Part shown: piece after piece, positions 25,482 to 35,003 of the stretch | Layout of the letters: every line of letters starts with the position of its first letter | How positions within the stretch are numbered: position 1 is the first letter of the stretch | Origin: an uncultured Lachnospiraceae bacterium | Lineage (GTDB): Bacteria; Bacillota; Clostridia; Lachnospirales; Lachnospiraceae | Length of the DNA stretch: 64,000 bases | NCBI GenBank assembly: GCA_947053345.1 | Contig: CAMRSM010000008.1 | Location: forward strand, 1 to 64,000 | Direction of reading: 5' to 3' | The notes under the pieces: generated by a model | What the model was told of the DNA's origin: nothing | The model's database searches: none | What the model saw: only the letters and a program-made list of their open reading frames with translations | Translations under genes and position numbers: made by a program

Positions 25482-28337
25482 ATGGCAGAGGAAGCATCGG
25501 TTAAGTCGACAAGGACGCAGGAACCCTTGGTGCAGGTGATGAACCCGGAAGAGCTTGCAAACGTGACACCGATGATGCAGAGCTATCTGGAGACGAAAGC
25601 GCAGTATAAAGACTGCATCCTGTTTTACCGTCTCGGTGACTTTTACGAGATGTTTTTTGAGGACGCGGTGACGGTTTCGAGGGAGCTGGAATTGACGCTG
25701 ACCGGGAAAGCGTGCGGAATTTCCGGGCGTGCCGCCATGTGCGGTGTACCGCACCATGCCCTTGAGGGGTATCTGACAAGACTGGTGGAAAAAGGATACC
25801 GCGTGGCAATCTGCGAGCAGGTGGAAGACCCGAAGATGGCAAAGGGGTTGGTAAAGCGTGAGGTCATCCGCATTGTGACACCGGGAACCAACATAGACAG
25901 CCAATCGCAGGACGCGACAAAAAACAATTACCTGATGGGCATTGTTGAGAGAAACGGGATATACGGGATTTCCACGGTGGATGTCTCAACCGGGGATTAT
26001 TATGTGACGGAGGTCGCCACTGTGCGCGGCATCTTGGATGAAATATATAAATTTTCACCGTCGGAGATCATTTGTAATCCGGCGTTTTTGTCTTGTGGCA
26101 TTGACCTGGAAGAACTGCGGGGAAGATACCATATCACGGTCGCAGGATTAGCGGAATGGTACTATGACACGGAGCTATGTGCAAAAGCGTTAATGGGACA
26201 TTTCCACACCGGGACGCTGGCGGGACTTGGGCTGTCGGACTATACTGCAGGGTGTGACGCAGCAGGGGCAGTGCTGCAATATTTGCTGGAAACACAAAAA
26301 AATTCATTGGAACAGCTCAACCATATTACACCGTACGCGACCAACCGTTATATGGTTTTGGACACTTCCACGAGACGTAATCTCGAGCTTGTGGAGACGT
26401 TGCGTGAAAAAACAAAACGGGGTTCGCTTTTGTGGGTGCTCGACAAGACAAAGACGGCGATGGGGGCGAGACTTCTGCGGAATTTTATCGAGCAGCCATT
26501 GATCGATCCAGAAGAAATCCGTGCACGTCACGATGCACTTGCAGAATTAAACGAACAATTGATCACACGCGATGAGCTTCGCGAATATCTGGATGCGGTC
26601 TATGACTTGGAGCGCCTGATGGGCAAGGTCAGCTACCGAAGCGCAAACCCACGTGACCTGCTTGCCTTTTCCTCCTCGCTTGCCATGCTGCCGCCGATCC
26701 GCCTGCTGCTCGGGGAGGCAAGGTCGGAAGAATTGCGTGGGGTCTATGATGGGCTCGACCCGCTTGGCGACCTGTATGACCTGATCAAACGTGCCATTGA
26801 CCCGGAAGCGCCAATCTCCGTAACCGACGGCGGAATCATCCGCACCGGCTATCACGCGGATGTGGACGAGCTGCGCAGTGCGAAGACCGAGGGGAAAAAC
26901 TGGATCGCGCAGGTGGAACAGCGGGAGAGGGAAAAGACGGGGATCAAAAACCTGCGCATCAAATATAACAAAGTGTTCGGCTATTATCTTGAAGTGACAA
27001 ATTCATTTAAGGAACTCGTCCCGCCGGACTGGACAAGAAAAGCAACAACGACCGGGGCAGAGCGATATATCACACCCGAATTAAAGGAACTTGAGGATAA
27101 GATCCTCAACGCCGAGGAGAAGCTGACAGCGCTGGAATATGAACTCTTTTCGGAAATACGGGAAAAAATAGCCGGGGAGGTTGCCCGCATCCAGCGCACG
27201 GCAAAGGCGGTGGCAAAACTTGATGTTTTTGCGTCGCTCGCCTTTGTGGCGGAACGCGGGCGTTTTGTAAGGCCGCAGGTCAACACGGAAGGTGTGATCG
27301 AGATTAAGGAAGGCAGGCATCCGGTAGTTGAGCGGATGCTCGATAACGATGCCTTTGTTGCAAACGATACATACCTAGATAATGACACGCACCGTCTTGC
27401 CATCATTACGGGACCGAATATGGCAGGAAAATCTACCTACATGCGCCAGACCGCCCTGATCGTTTTGATGGCACAGATCGGATCGTTCGTCCCTGCTGCT
27501 GCGGCAAACATCGGGATCGTGGACCGGATTTTCACTCGCGTGGGAGCATCGGATGACCTAGCCTCCGGGCAGAGCACTTTTATGGTGGAGATGACAGAGG
27601 TTGCGAACATCCTGCGCAACGCGACAAAAAACAGCCTGTTGATCCTGGATGAGATTGGGCGGGGGACTTCGACTTTTGATGGCTTAAGCATCGCATGGGC
27701 AGTCGCGGAACATATCAACAATCCTGCAAATATCGGGGCAAAGACATTGTTTGCCACGCACTATCATGAATTGACGGAACTGGAAGGAAAGCTTGACGGT
27801 GTGAATAATTACTGCATCGCCGTCAAAGAATCTGGCGAGGATATTGTATTTTTGCGCAAGATCATCAAGGGCGGTGCAGACAAAAGCTACGGCATCCAAG
27901 TCGCAAGGCTTGCGGGCGTGCCGGGTGAAGTGCTTGACCGGGCACTTGAGATCGCCGGGACTTTGAATGAAAACGAAGTAGCACAGCGGGCAAGGATGCT
28001 GGCGGAACATGCAGGCGAAGCCGCTATCGCAGCTGAAACATCCGGAAATCCAAATCCAACAGCTGGCGGCGCGGATCTTATTCCGGCTTTTGACAGGAAG
28101 GATGCGCCGGCGAAACCGACAAAGAACGGCATGGGAAAACCAAAAGCTTTTGTGGCAGTAAATCACGGCTCCAGGAAAATAAAAGATTATGAGCAGCTCT
28201 CATTCTTTACCACACCCGAGGAAAACCCTGTAATCTGGGAACTGAAATCGCTCGAACTTGCAAACATGACCCCGCTTGGCGCATTGAATAAACTATATGA
28301 ATTACAGGCGCTTATCAAGGAGCACGAACCAAGATAA
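25482..28337 (+). CDS. mutS: DNA mismatch repair protein MutS
   Basis: Binds base mismatches and small loops and recruits MutL. At 951 residues it is longer than the typical 850-880. Mismatch-recognition motif FYEMFFEDA (Phe-x-Glu) lies near residue 53. The ATPase has GPNMAGKSTYMRQ and DEIGRGTSTFDGLSIAWA. An Ala/Pro-rich extension of about 80 residues separates the helix-turn-helix region from the C-terminal end and accounts for the extra length. Start ATG 25482 follows AGGAGGAAAA. mutL follows after the repeat pair R7-R8. Confidence 0.97.
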   Translation: MAEEASVKSTRTQEPLVQVMNPEELANVTPMMQSYLETKAQYKDCILFYRLGDFYEMFFEDAVTVSRELELTLTGKACGISGRAAMCGVPHHALEGYLTRLVEKGYRVAICEQVEDPKMAKGLVKREVIRIVTPGTNIDSQSQDATKNNYLMGIVERNGIYGISTVDVSTGDYYVTEVATVRGILDEIYKFSPSEIICNPAFLSCGIDLEELRGRYHITVAGLAEWYYDTELCAKALMGHFHTGTLAGLGLSDYTAGCDAAGAVLQYLLETQKNSLEQLNHITPYATNRYMVLDTSTRRNLELVETLREKTKRGSLLWVLDKTKTAMGARLLRNFIEQPLIDPEEIRARHDALAELNEQLITRDELREYLDAVYDLERLMGKVSYRSANPRDLLAFSSSLAMLPPIRLLLGEARSEELRGVYDGLDPLGDLYDLIKRAIDPEAPISVTDGGIIRTGYHADVDELRSAKTEGKNWIAQVEQREREKTGIKNLRIKYNKVFGYYLEVTNSFKELVPPDWTRKATTTGAERYITPELKELEDKILNAEEKLTALEYELFSEIREKIAGEVARIQRTAKAVAKLDVFASLAFVAERGRFVRPQVNTEGVIEIKEGRHPVVERMLDNDAFVANDTYLDNDTHRLAIITGPNMAGKSTYMRQTALIVLMAQIGSFVPAAAANIGIVDRIFTRVGASDDLASGQSTFMVEMTEVANILRNATKNSLLILDEIGRGTSTFDGLSIAWAVAEHINNPANIGAKTLFATHYHELTELEGKLDGVNNYCIAVKESGEDIVFLRKIIKGGADKSYGIQVARLAGVPGEVLDRALEIAGTLNENEVAQRARMLAEHAGEAAIAAETSGNPNPTAGGADLIPAFDRKDAPAKPTKNGMGKPKAFVAVNHGSRKIKDYEQLSFFTTPEENPVIWELKSLELANMTPLGALNKLYELQALIKEHEPR

Positions 28338-28339
28338 CC

Positions 28340-28454
28340 TGCGGGGCTAAAACAGCAGGAACCTAAAACAGCGCCTGGAGGAATTTCCGGATGTATGGCA
28401 GACGGAAATCCCTCCCACAAAAAGTGGCGCTGTGCAGGATTTCTGCGGAACTTA
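28340..28454 (+). repeat. Structured intergenic repeat, copy R7
   Basis: Begins two bases after the mutS stop with TGCGGGGCTAAAACAG and ends TGCGGAACTTA. Stems: GCAGGAACC with GGATTTCTGC, CAGCGCC with GGCGCTG, and GGAGGAATTTCCG with CGGAAATCCCTCC. Nearly identical to R8. Confidence 0.88.
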
Positions 28455-28560
28455 AAAACAGCAGGAACCCGAAACAGCGCCGGGAGGAATTTCCGGATGT
28501 ATGGCAGACGGAAATCCCTCCCACAAAAGGGGGCGCTGTGTAGGATTTCTGCGGAACTTA
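28455..28560 (+). repeat. Structured intergenic repeat, copy R8, upstream of mutL
   Basis: Tandem partner of R7 with the same three nested stems and only a few base changes (for example CAAAAAGTGG against CAAAAGGGGG in the loop side). It ends GCGGAACTTA, then 10 bases lead to AAGGAG of mutL. Confidence 0.88.
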
Positions 28561-28581
28561 CTAATAAGAAAGGAGTCCGGC

Positions 28582-30789
28582 ATGGGAAAAATTCATCTTC
28601 TGGATTCGGATACGATCAACCAGATTGCTGCCGGTGAAGTCGTGGAGCGCCCTGCCTCGGTCGTAAAAGAGCTTGTGGAAAACGCAGTGGATGCCGGGGC
28701 AGGAGCTGTGACGGTGGAGGTCAAGGAGGGCGGCATCGGGTTTATCCGCGTGACGGACAATGGCGGCGGGATCGCGAGGGAGGACATTCCGGTCGCGTTT
28801 TCCAGACATGCGACAAGCAAGATCGCCACGGCGCTTGACCTTCTGTGCGTCAAAAGCCTCGGGTTCCGCGGGGAGGCATTATCCAGCATTGCCGCCGTCT
28901 CGATGGTGGAACTTGTGACAAAGACACGGGGGGAACTGACCGGCAGCCGTTACGTGATTGAGGGCGGGCAGGAGAAAGAATTTTTGGAGATCGGCGCGCC
29001 GGAGGGCACAACATTCCTTGTGCGGACGCTTTTTTACAATACTCCCGCACGGCGTAAATTTTTAAAGTCAGCCATGACCGAGGCCGGATATATCAGCGAT
29101 CTGATGGAACGCTTTGCCGTTGCACATCCTGAAATCTCGTTCAAATTTATCAACAACGGGAAGACCGTGCTGCAGACTGCGGGAAACGGGAATTTAAAGG
29201 ACTGCATCTACCATATTTTCGGGCGTGACATCGCGGCGGCACTTGTGGAGGCGGACGGGGAAGCCGATGACATAAAAATTTCCGGTTTTCTCGGGAAGCC
29301 CGTGGTCTCGCGCGGCAACCGAAATTACGAAAATTACTTTATCAATGGGCGGTATATTAAAAGCAATATTATCAGCAAGGCAATCGAGGAAGCATACAAA
29401 CCTTATTCCATGCAGCATAAATATCCGTTTACGGCACTGCATTTTACGATCCCAACCGAACATATCGACGTGAACGTACATCCCACAAAGCTGGAAGTGC
29501 GCTTTGCGAACGGGGAAGCACTCTACCAGCTAGTTTACCGGACCGTGCGGGATGCACTTTCCGGTAAAAATATGATTCCGGACGCGGTGCTTTCGGAGGA
29601 GACGCGGGTACGGACCGTTTATCAGCCGACACCAGAAATTTTTGAGCGCGGCCGCATGACCCGGACAAAGGAAGCGCTCCGGGATGAGGCGGAGCGTGTG
29701 CGTGAGGAAGCCATCCATGCAACGCTCACATCGCCCCTGTTTGTGCACCCAGAAAAGGGTGAGGATGAGCCGGTGAGGAACAGACAGGAAAGACTGCTGC
29801 GGGAGAACGTCATGTATGGCATGGAAGAAGACAGGCCGGAGCAAGAAGCTGCCTGCGGCAGGGCGGCAGACAGAACGGCAGAAGACGGGGTGAGGAAAGA
29901 ACCCGCCTGCCATGCGGCATCCGGGGAACCGGGTGCGGGCACCGCTGACACAAATATTCCATGCCCTGTCCGGCAGAAAGAAAAGGGGGATTCCGTTAAC
30001 GAAGGCGGTAAAAGAACGCCACACACGGGGTTTTTGGACTCTGCCGAAGCCAGAAAGGAGTCCGGTGCAGAGGGGAACCATCCTGATTGTACCGGATGGA
30101 AAAACCAATGCGGGGATACACCTTCCCTTGCCCGAAACAACCCTTCCCAGCTCTCCCTCTTTGAAACCACGGAGCAGGGCAAGGAGGCGTTTCTTAAGCA
30201 GAGCGAGGAAGAGCACCACCGCATTATCGGTCAGCTTTTCGCAACTTACTGGCTGGTAGAATTTCACGAACAGCTTTTTATTATTGACCAGCATGCGGCA
30301 CATGAAAAAATATTGTACGAGCACACCGTTGCGCGCATGAAGGAGAAACAGGTTTTATCCCAGATGCTCACGCCGCCCATCGTCCTGCCGTTGTCGCTGC
30401 GCGAGGAGGATACTTTAAACCGATACATGGAACATTTTATTTCACTCGGCTTTGAAATTGAGGCGTTTGGCGGAAGGGAGTATGCCGTAAGTGCGGTGCC
30501 CGCCGATTTGTACGGGGTTGACGGCAGGGCACTGTTGCTTGAACTGCTGGACGGTCTGGTCGCGGAACCGCCTGCCGGAACACCCGATATCATCTTGGAC
30601 AAAATTGCCGGCATGTCCTGCAAAGCAGCTGTAAAAGGCAACATGCGGCTTTCCGGCGAGGAAGCAAAAGGGTTGATCCACGAGCTTTTGCAGCTTGAAA
30701 ATCCGTTCCATTGCCCGCACGGCAGGCCGATCATCGTTTCCATGACGAAGAATGAACTGGAGAGAAAGTTTAAGAGGATTGTGAACTAG
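28582..30789 (+). CDS. mutL: DNA mismatch repair protein MutL with endonuclease motif
   Basis: A GHKL ATPase N-terminus (residues about 1-330) shows ENAVDAGA, TDNGGGI and GFRGEALSSI. A linker of about 200 residues is poorly conserved. The C-terminal dimerisation domain carries DQHAAHEKILYE, matching the DQHA(x)2E(x)4E metal site of nicking MutL proteins, and a later CPHGRPI. So this MutL is an endonuclease, as in bacteria lacking MutH. The ATG at 28582 follows AAGGAG; the open frame upstream runs into repeat R8 and is not coding. Confidence 0.96.
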   Translation: MGKIHLLDSDTINQIAAGEVVERPASVVKELVENAVDAGAGAVTVEVKEGGIGFIRVTDNGGGIAREDIPVAFSRHATSKIATALDLLCVKSLGFRGEALSSIAAVSMVELVTKTRGELTGSRYVIEGGQEKEFLEIGAPEGTTFLVRTLFYNTPARRKFLKSAMTEAGYISDLMERFAVAHPEISFKFINNGKTVLQTAGNGNLKDCIYHIFGRDIAAALVEADGEADDIKISGFLGKPVVSRGNRNYENYFINGRYIKSNIISKAIEEAYKPYSMQHKYPFTALHFTIPTEHIDVNVHPTKLEVRFANGEALYQLVYRTVRDALSGKNMIPDAVLSEETRVRTVYQPTPEIFERGRMTRTKEALRDEAERVREEAIHATLTSPLFVHPEKGEDEPVRNRQERLLRENVMYGMEEDRPEQEAACGRAADRTAEDGVRKEPACHAASGEPGAGTADTNIPCPVRQKEKGDSVNEGGKRTPHTGFLDSAEARKESGAEGNHPDCTGWKNQCGDTPSLARNNPSQLSLFETTEQGKEAFLKQSEEEHHRIIGQLFATYWLVEFHEQLFIIDQHAAHEKILYEHTVARMKEKQVLSQMLTPPIVLPLSLREEDTLNRYMEHFISLGFEIEAFGGREYAVSAVPADLYGVDGRALLLELLDGLVAEPPAGTPDIILDKIAGMSCKAAVKGNMRLSGEEAKGLIHELLQLENPFHCPHGRPIIVSMTKNELERKFKRIVN

Positions 30790-30848
30790 GATGTCTGCGG
30801 GAGCATTTTGGGGAACGCAATCGTTCCATAACAAATAAGGGAGGTGCC

Positions 30849-31823
30849 ATGCAGGAACATAAAAAAAAGCCATTGATCGTGCTGACAGGACCGACCGCGG
30901 TCGGGAAAACAAAACTTTCCCTTATGCTTGCGGGGGCGCTTGGCGGGGAGATCATTTCCGCGGATTCCATGCAGGTATACCGGGGAATGGACATCGGGAC
31001 GGCAAAGATTGCCGCGGCGGAGATGGGGGATATTCCGCACCATCTGATTGATATCCTTTCCCCCAGGGAGGAATTTAATATCGTTCGTTTCCAGAAGCTT
31101 GCAAAGGAGGCAATGGAGGGGATCTACGAGCGGGGAAAGCTTCCCATCCTCGTCGGCGGAACCGGTTTTTATATCCAGTCGGTGACGAGGGAAATTGATT
31201 TTTCCGAATCGGAGGCGGACGGCTCGCTGCGGGAGGAATTACTGGCTTTCGCAAAGGAGTACGGCGCGCGCGCGCTGCATGGCAGGCTCGCCGCTGTGGA
31301 TCCGGGGGCCGCGGCACAAATCCACGAAAACAATATCAAGCGCACAATCCGGGCGCTGGAGTACCACGCACAGACCGGAGGCCGGATTTCGGAGCACAAC
31401 GAGGAGCAGGCAGGGCATACTTCCCCTTATGAGCTGTATTATTTTGTGCTGACCGCGCCGCGCGATGTCCTTTATGAAAATATCGACCGGCGGGTGGATG
31501 CGATGATAGCGGCAGGGCTGCTTGACGAGGTAAAGCGGCTGCGTGAGGAGGGCATGACGCGCGGGATGGTGTCCATGCAGGGGCTCGGTTACAAGGAGCT
31601 TTTCGAGTATCTGGACGGCGAGACGACGCTCCAGGATGCTATAGGGAAGATCAAGCGGGATACAAGGCATTTCGCAAAACGGCAGTTAACGTGGTTTAAG
31701 CGCGAGAAACAGGTAATTTGGATCAATAAGGAAGAATTTCAATATGACGAGGGAAGAATCCTTTCCGCCATACTTGGCTTTCTGCCAAAATCCGGCGAAA
31801 AACGGAATGCGGGCGATACATGA
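30849..31823 (+). CDS. miaA: tRNA dimethylallyltransferase
   Basis: Adds the isopentenyl group to A37 of tRNAs that read UNN codons. The 324-residue protein has the P-loop GPTAVGKTKLS, the substrate Asp in SADSMQVYRGMDIGTAK, VGGTGFYIQ, and the C-terminal KRDTRHFAKRQLTWFKRE. ATG 30849 follows GGGAGGT. It continues the mutS-mutL-miaA order common in Firmicutes. Confidence 0.96.
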   Translation: MQEHKKKPLIVLTGPTAVGKTKLSLMLAGALGGEIISADSMQVYRGMDIGTAKIAAAEMGDIPHHLIDILSPREEFNIVRFQKLAKEAMEGIYERGKLPILVGGTGFYIQSVTREIDFSESEADGSLREELLAFAKEYGARALHGRLAAVDPGAAAQIHENNIKRTIRALEYHAQTGGRISEHNEEQAGHTSPYELYYFVLTAPRDVLYENIDRRVDAMIAAGLLDEVKRLREEGMTRGMVSMQGLGYKELFEYLDGETTLQDAIGKIKRDTRHFAKRQLTWFKREKQVIWINKEEFQYDEGRILSAILGFLPKSGEKRNAGDT

Positions 31824-31875
31824 TATTAAAAAAACACAGACAGGGTTTTCCTGGCTTAGAAAGGGGTATGATTTC

Positions 31876-32397
31876 ATGAAAGAAAACGATGAAATGAAAA
31901 AAAATGTGGAGGACTTAAAGAAAATCGCGAACGAGCCGGCGGCAAGGCGCAAATCCCTGCTGACACCAAACGAGCGCTCGGTCGTCTTCGGAATTTTGTT
32001 TGCTGTGTTCGCAGGGCTGTTTACGCTCTCGCTCGACCTGATCTCCGTGCCGGAAAACGAATCGGTGCTCTGGTTGCTGATGTTTTTTTTGTATGTGCTT
32101 CTGATCGTGGCAACAATCTTTATAGAACGCTTTTTGGTCAAAAAATTTTGTGTCCGCCGCACCCTATATTATGCGGTGGCTCATGTTGTTCTGTTGATTG
32201 CCATCATTATACTGATTGTGATGGGGGTAAGGCACCCGGAGTCCGTGTATGAAGTTTCAACAGAATTTTCCTACGCGCTGGCACTTGGCTTCACACAGGC
32301 CGCGCTTCTTTTGTATCATCTTGGCAGGGTGACCGTGCTTGCCATCCTCCGCAATTCCAAAAGCAAGACAAAGCAGGGAAACAAAAGGAAAAAATAG
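31876..32397 (+). CDS. Hypothetical four-span membrane protein
   Basis: A 173-residue protein with a charged helical N-terminus (about 1-35), followed by four hydrophobic spans near residues 37-57, 65-85, 96-120 and 130-155, and a very basic tail (KSKTKQGNKRKK). No family recognised. ATG 31876 follows AAAGGGG; a longer frame starting at 31744 overlaps miaA and is less likely. Located between miaA and the aluminium-resistance-like gene, likely co-transcribed. Confidence 0.7.
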   Translation: MKENDEMKKNVEDLKKIANEPAARRKSLLTPNERSVVFGILFAVFAGLFTLSLDLISVPENESVLWLLMFFLYVLLIVATIFIERFLVKKFCVRRTLYYAVAHVVLLIAIIILIVMGVRHPESVYEVSTEFSYALALGFTQAALLLYHLGRVTVLAILRNSKSKTKQGNKRKK

Positions 32398-32427
32398 ATT
32401 CATGGGACAGAATAAAGAGGTGTGACG

Positions 32428-33807
32428 ATGGATGAGATCAAAAAAATGTATGAGGAACTTGGCGTATCGCCGGAATTGTATGAGTATGCCGAAGGAATCC
32501 TTGACCAGTTAAGGCCGCGCTTTGAAAAAATTGACGAAGTAGCGGAATATAACCAGATGAAAGTTTTAAAAGCCATGCAGAAAAATAAAGTATGTGAGCC
32601 GCATTTCGCAGCTTCGACGGGCTATGGTTACAACGATGCCGGGCGTGACGCGCTTGAGGCAGTCTATGCGGATGTGTTCCATACACAGGCTGCCCTCGTG
32701 CGCCCACAGCTCACTTGTGGTACCCACGCGCTCGCGGTGGCGCTTTTTGCAAACCTCCGGCCGGGGGATGAGCTTCTCTCCCCGGTTGGGAAGCCCTACG
32801 ACACCTTAGAGGGCGTGATCGGGATCCATGAGGAAGATGCTGTCTGCAGCGCCGGCGAAAAGCACGCCCATGCTACCGGCAGCCTTAAGGAGTACGGCGT
32901 GAGCTACCGGCAGGTGGATCTGCTCGCGGACGGCACGTTTGATTTTGATGGGATCCGCGCAGCGGTTAACGAAAAAACACGTCTTGTCACGATCCAGCGC
33001 TCCAAGGGCTACCAGACCCGGCCGACCCTCTCGGTAAATGCGATCGGGGAGCTGATTGCTTTTATCAAAAAAATCAAACCGGACGTAATTTGTATGGTAG
33101 ATAATTGTTATGGTGAATTTGTGGAAACCATCGAGCCGAGCGATGTCGGGGCAGATCTTTGTGTCGGTTCGCTCATCAAAAACCCGGGCGGCGGGCTGGC
33201 TCCGATCGGCGGTTACATCGCGGGGCGTTCCGGGCTGATTGAACAATGTGCGTACCGCCTGACCGCACCGGGGCTCGGCAGTGAGGTCGGCGCAACGCTC
33301 GGCCTCACCCAAAAATTTTTCCAGGGGCTTTTCCTTGCCCCGACCGTGACGGCAGGAGCGTTAAAGGGGGCGGTTTTTGCGGCAGCACTCTTTGAATCCT
33401 TCGGCTATCCGGTGATCCCGGACGGAAGGCAGGAGCGCCATGATATCATTCAGGCGGTGACCTTAAAAAGCCCGCAGGCACTGGTCGCGTTCTGCAAGGG
33501 CATCCAGGCCGCCGCCCCGGTGGATTCTTTTGTTGACCCGGAACCGGGCGACATGCCTGGATATACCTCGCAGGTTATCATGGCGGCGGGGGCATTTGTG
33601 CAGGGAAGCTCGATTGAGTTATCGGCGGACGGACCGCTCACAGAACCTTACGCGGTCTATTTTCAGGGCGGGCTTACCTGGTATCACGCTAAGCTTGGAG
33701 TTTTGCGGGCGGCGCAGGAATTGGTTCGGGCAGGCTGCATCGTGCAGGGGAAGGATAAGAAATTTTCGATTGAGAGTATACAAATCAAAGGAAATGTGGT
33801 AGAATAG
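32428..33807 (+). CDS. PLP-dependent methionine gamma-lyase family / aluminium resistance protein
   Basis: A fold-type I PLP enzyme of about 459 residues, YnbB-like. The N-terminus EIKKMYEELG, AASTGYGYNDAGRD, RPQLTCGTHALAVALFANLRPGDE, and the PLP-lysine segment GSLIKNPGGGLAPIGGYIAG are visible. The family is annotated as methionine gamma-lyase-like or aluminium resistance, but the physiological substrate is not settled. ATG 32428 follows AAGAGGTG; a GTG at 32422 is also possible. The miaA-to-ynbB neighbourhood resembles that of Bacillus. Confidence 0.88.
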   Translation: MDEIKKMYEELGVSPELYEYAEGILDQLRPRFEKIDEVAEYNQMKVLKAMQKNKVCEPHFAASTGYGYNDAGRDALEAVYADVFHTQAALVRPQLTCGTHALAVALFANLRPGDELLSPVGKPYDTLEGVIGIHEEDAVCSAGEKHAHATGSLKEYGVSYRQVDLLADGTFDFDGIRAAVNEKTRLVTIQRSKGYQTRPTLSVNAIGELIAFIKKIKPDVICMVDNCYGEFVETIEPSDVGADLCVGSLIKNPGGGLAPIGGYIAGRSGLIEQCAYRLTAPGLGSEVGATLGLTQKFFQGLFLAPTVTAGALKGAVFAAALFESFGYPVIPDGRQERHDIIQAVTLKSPQALVAFCKGIQAAAPVDSFVDPEPGDMPGYTSQVIMAAGAFVQGSSIELSADGPLTEPYAVYFQGGLTWYHAKLGVLRAAQELVRAGCIVQGKDKKFSIESIQIKGNVVE

Positions 33808-33860
33808 AATGGATTATGATGGGAGGACAAGGTCTGACTGTCACAGAAATGAGGTGGATT

Positions 33861-34133
33861 ATGGCGCGTGAGATGGGAAAAAATTCATGGGCACTGCTGC
33901 TTTTGATGCTTGCGGGCGTGGTGATCGGGGGGTTCCTCGGATATCTCGCAAGGGATGTTTCATGGCTTTCGTGGCTGAATTATGGGCAGGAGTTCGGGGT
34001 TGGTTCCTCCTCCAACGGGTATTTTACACTGAATCTCGGTGTGATCGTGGTCACTTTCGGGCTTTCCATCAAAATTACGATCGCGAGCATCATCGGTGTG
34101 ATCATTTCCATTTTCATCTACCGGAAACTTTGA
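33861..34133 (+). CDS. DUF4321 family small membrane protein
   Basis: About 90 residues with two hydrophobic spans, near residues 7-27 (LLLLMLAGVVIGGFLGYLA) and 58-85 (LGVIVVTFGLSIKITIASII). This is the pattern of the DUF4321 family commonly found before radC/mreB in Clostridia. Function unknown. ATG 33861 follows GAGGTGG. An ATG at 33816 would add 15 residues without a good ribosome site. Confidence 0.8.
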   Translation: MAREMGKNSWALLLLMLAGVVIGGFLGYLARDVSWLSWLNYGQEFGVGSSSNGYFTLNLGVIVVTFGLSIKITIASIIGVIISIFIYRKL

Positions 34134-34199
34134 TCCGGCGGTGGAACATCATGTCGGGATTTCCAGGCGGATGCCTTCTGGGGAGAAGGAAAGGAACCT

Positions 34200-34907
34200 A
34201 TGGAAAAGAATAACAGCCCAGTCACGATGAAAGAGCTCCCGTTCTCGGAACGCCCCTACGAAAAATGCGAGAGGGACGGGACGGGGAGCCTGTCTGACGC
34301 GGAACTTTTGGCGATCTTACTGCAGAGCGGGACGAGAAAAGAAACGGCGGTCGAACTGGCAAAGCGCCTTTTACTGCTTTCCCCGGAGAAAAACCTTTCC
34401 GGGCTTGCAAAGATGACATTTTCCCGCCTGACGGCGGTACGCGGGGTCGGAAAAGTCAAGGCGCTCAAGCTTTTGGCAGCATTTGAACTGATGAAGAGGC
34501 TGGCGCGGGAAGACTTTGGGGAAAGACCGATCCTTAAAAACCCGTCCGCGATCGCAGATTATTATATGCAGGATCTGCGGTTTTTAAGCACCGAGGAAGT
34601 GCATGTGCTTTTCTTTAACACGAAATGCATTTTCCTTGGGGAGAAGCGCCTTTTTGTCGGGACGGTGAATGCGTCCCTGATCTCGCCGCGTGAGATTTTC
34701 ATCGAGGCGCTGCAGAGGGAAGCGGTGGGCATTATTTTAGTACACAATCACCCAAGCGGTGACCCGACGGCAAGCCGTGAGGACATCCACCTTACGGTAC
34801 AGGTCGCACAGGCCGGGAAGATGCTGGACATCCGGCTGCTTGACCATATTATCATCGGGGATAACCGTTATTTTAGTTTTAAGGAAAATGGCTGCGCGCC
34901 GTTCTAG
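34200..34907 (+). CDS. radC: RadC family JAB1/MPN domain protein
   Basis: A 235-residue protein with an N-terminal UPF0758 helix-hairpin-helix region (LSDAELLAILLQSGT, then VRGVGKVKALKL) and a C-terminal MPN domain with the JAMM metal motif HNHPSGDPTASRED near residue 180. The old link to DNA repair is not supported; the molecular role is open. Start ATG 34200 after GAAAGGAA. Directly before mreB as in many Firmicutes. Confidence 0.93.
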   Translation: MEKNNSPVTMKELPFSERPYEKCERDGTGSLSDAELLAILLQSGTRKETAVELAKRLLLLSPEKNLSGLAKMTFSRLTAVRGVGKVKALKLLAAFELMKRLAREDFGERPILKNPSAIADYYMQDLRFLSTEEVHVLFFNTKCIFLGEKRLFVGTVNASLISPREIFIEALQREAVGIILVHNHPSGDPTASREDIHLTVQVAQAGKMLDIRLLDHIIIGDNRYFSFKENGCAPF

Positions 34908-35003
34908 GGCGTACCGGAATCCTGCTTTCTGCCAACGCGGATAACGGAGGCGGGAAGGGGAGACCGGCACCTTACGCAAAGCGGCAGGGAATGGAGGAAA
35001 AAA

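Noticed and set aside
34908..35003. A further repeat copy before mreB
   Set aside because: GC-rich with GGCAGGGAATGGAGGA, but lacks the GGAACTTA terminus and the nested stems.
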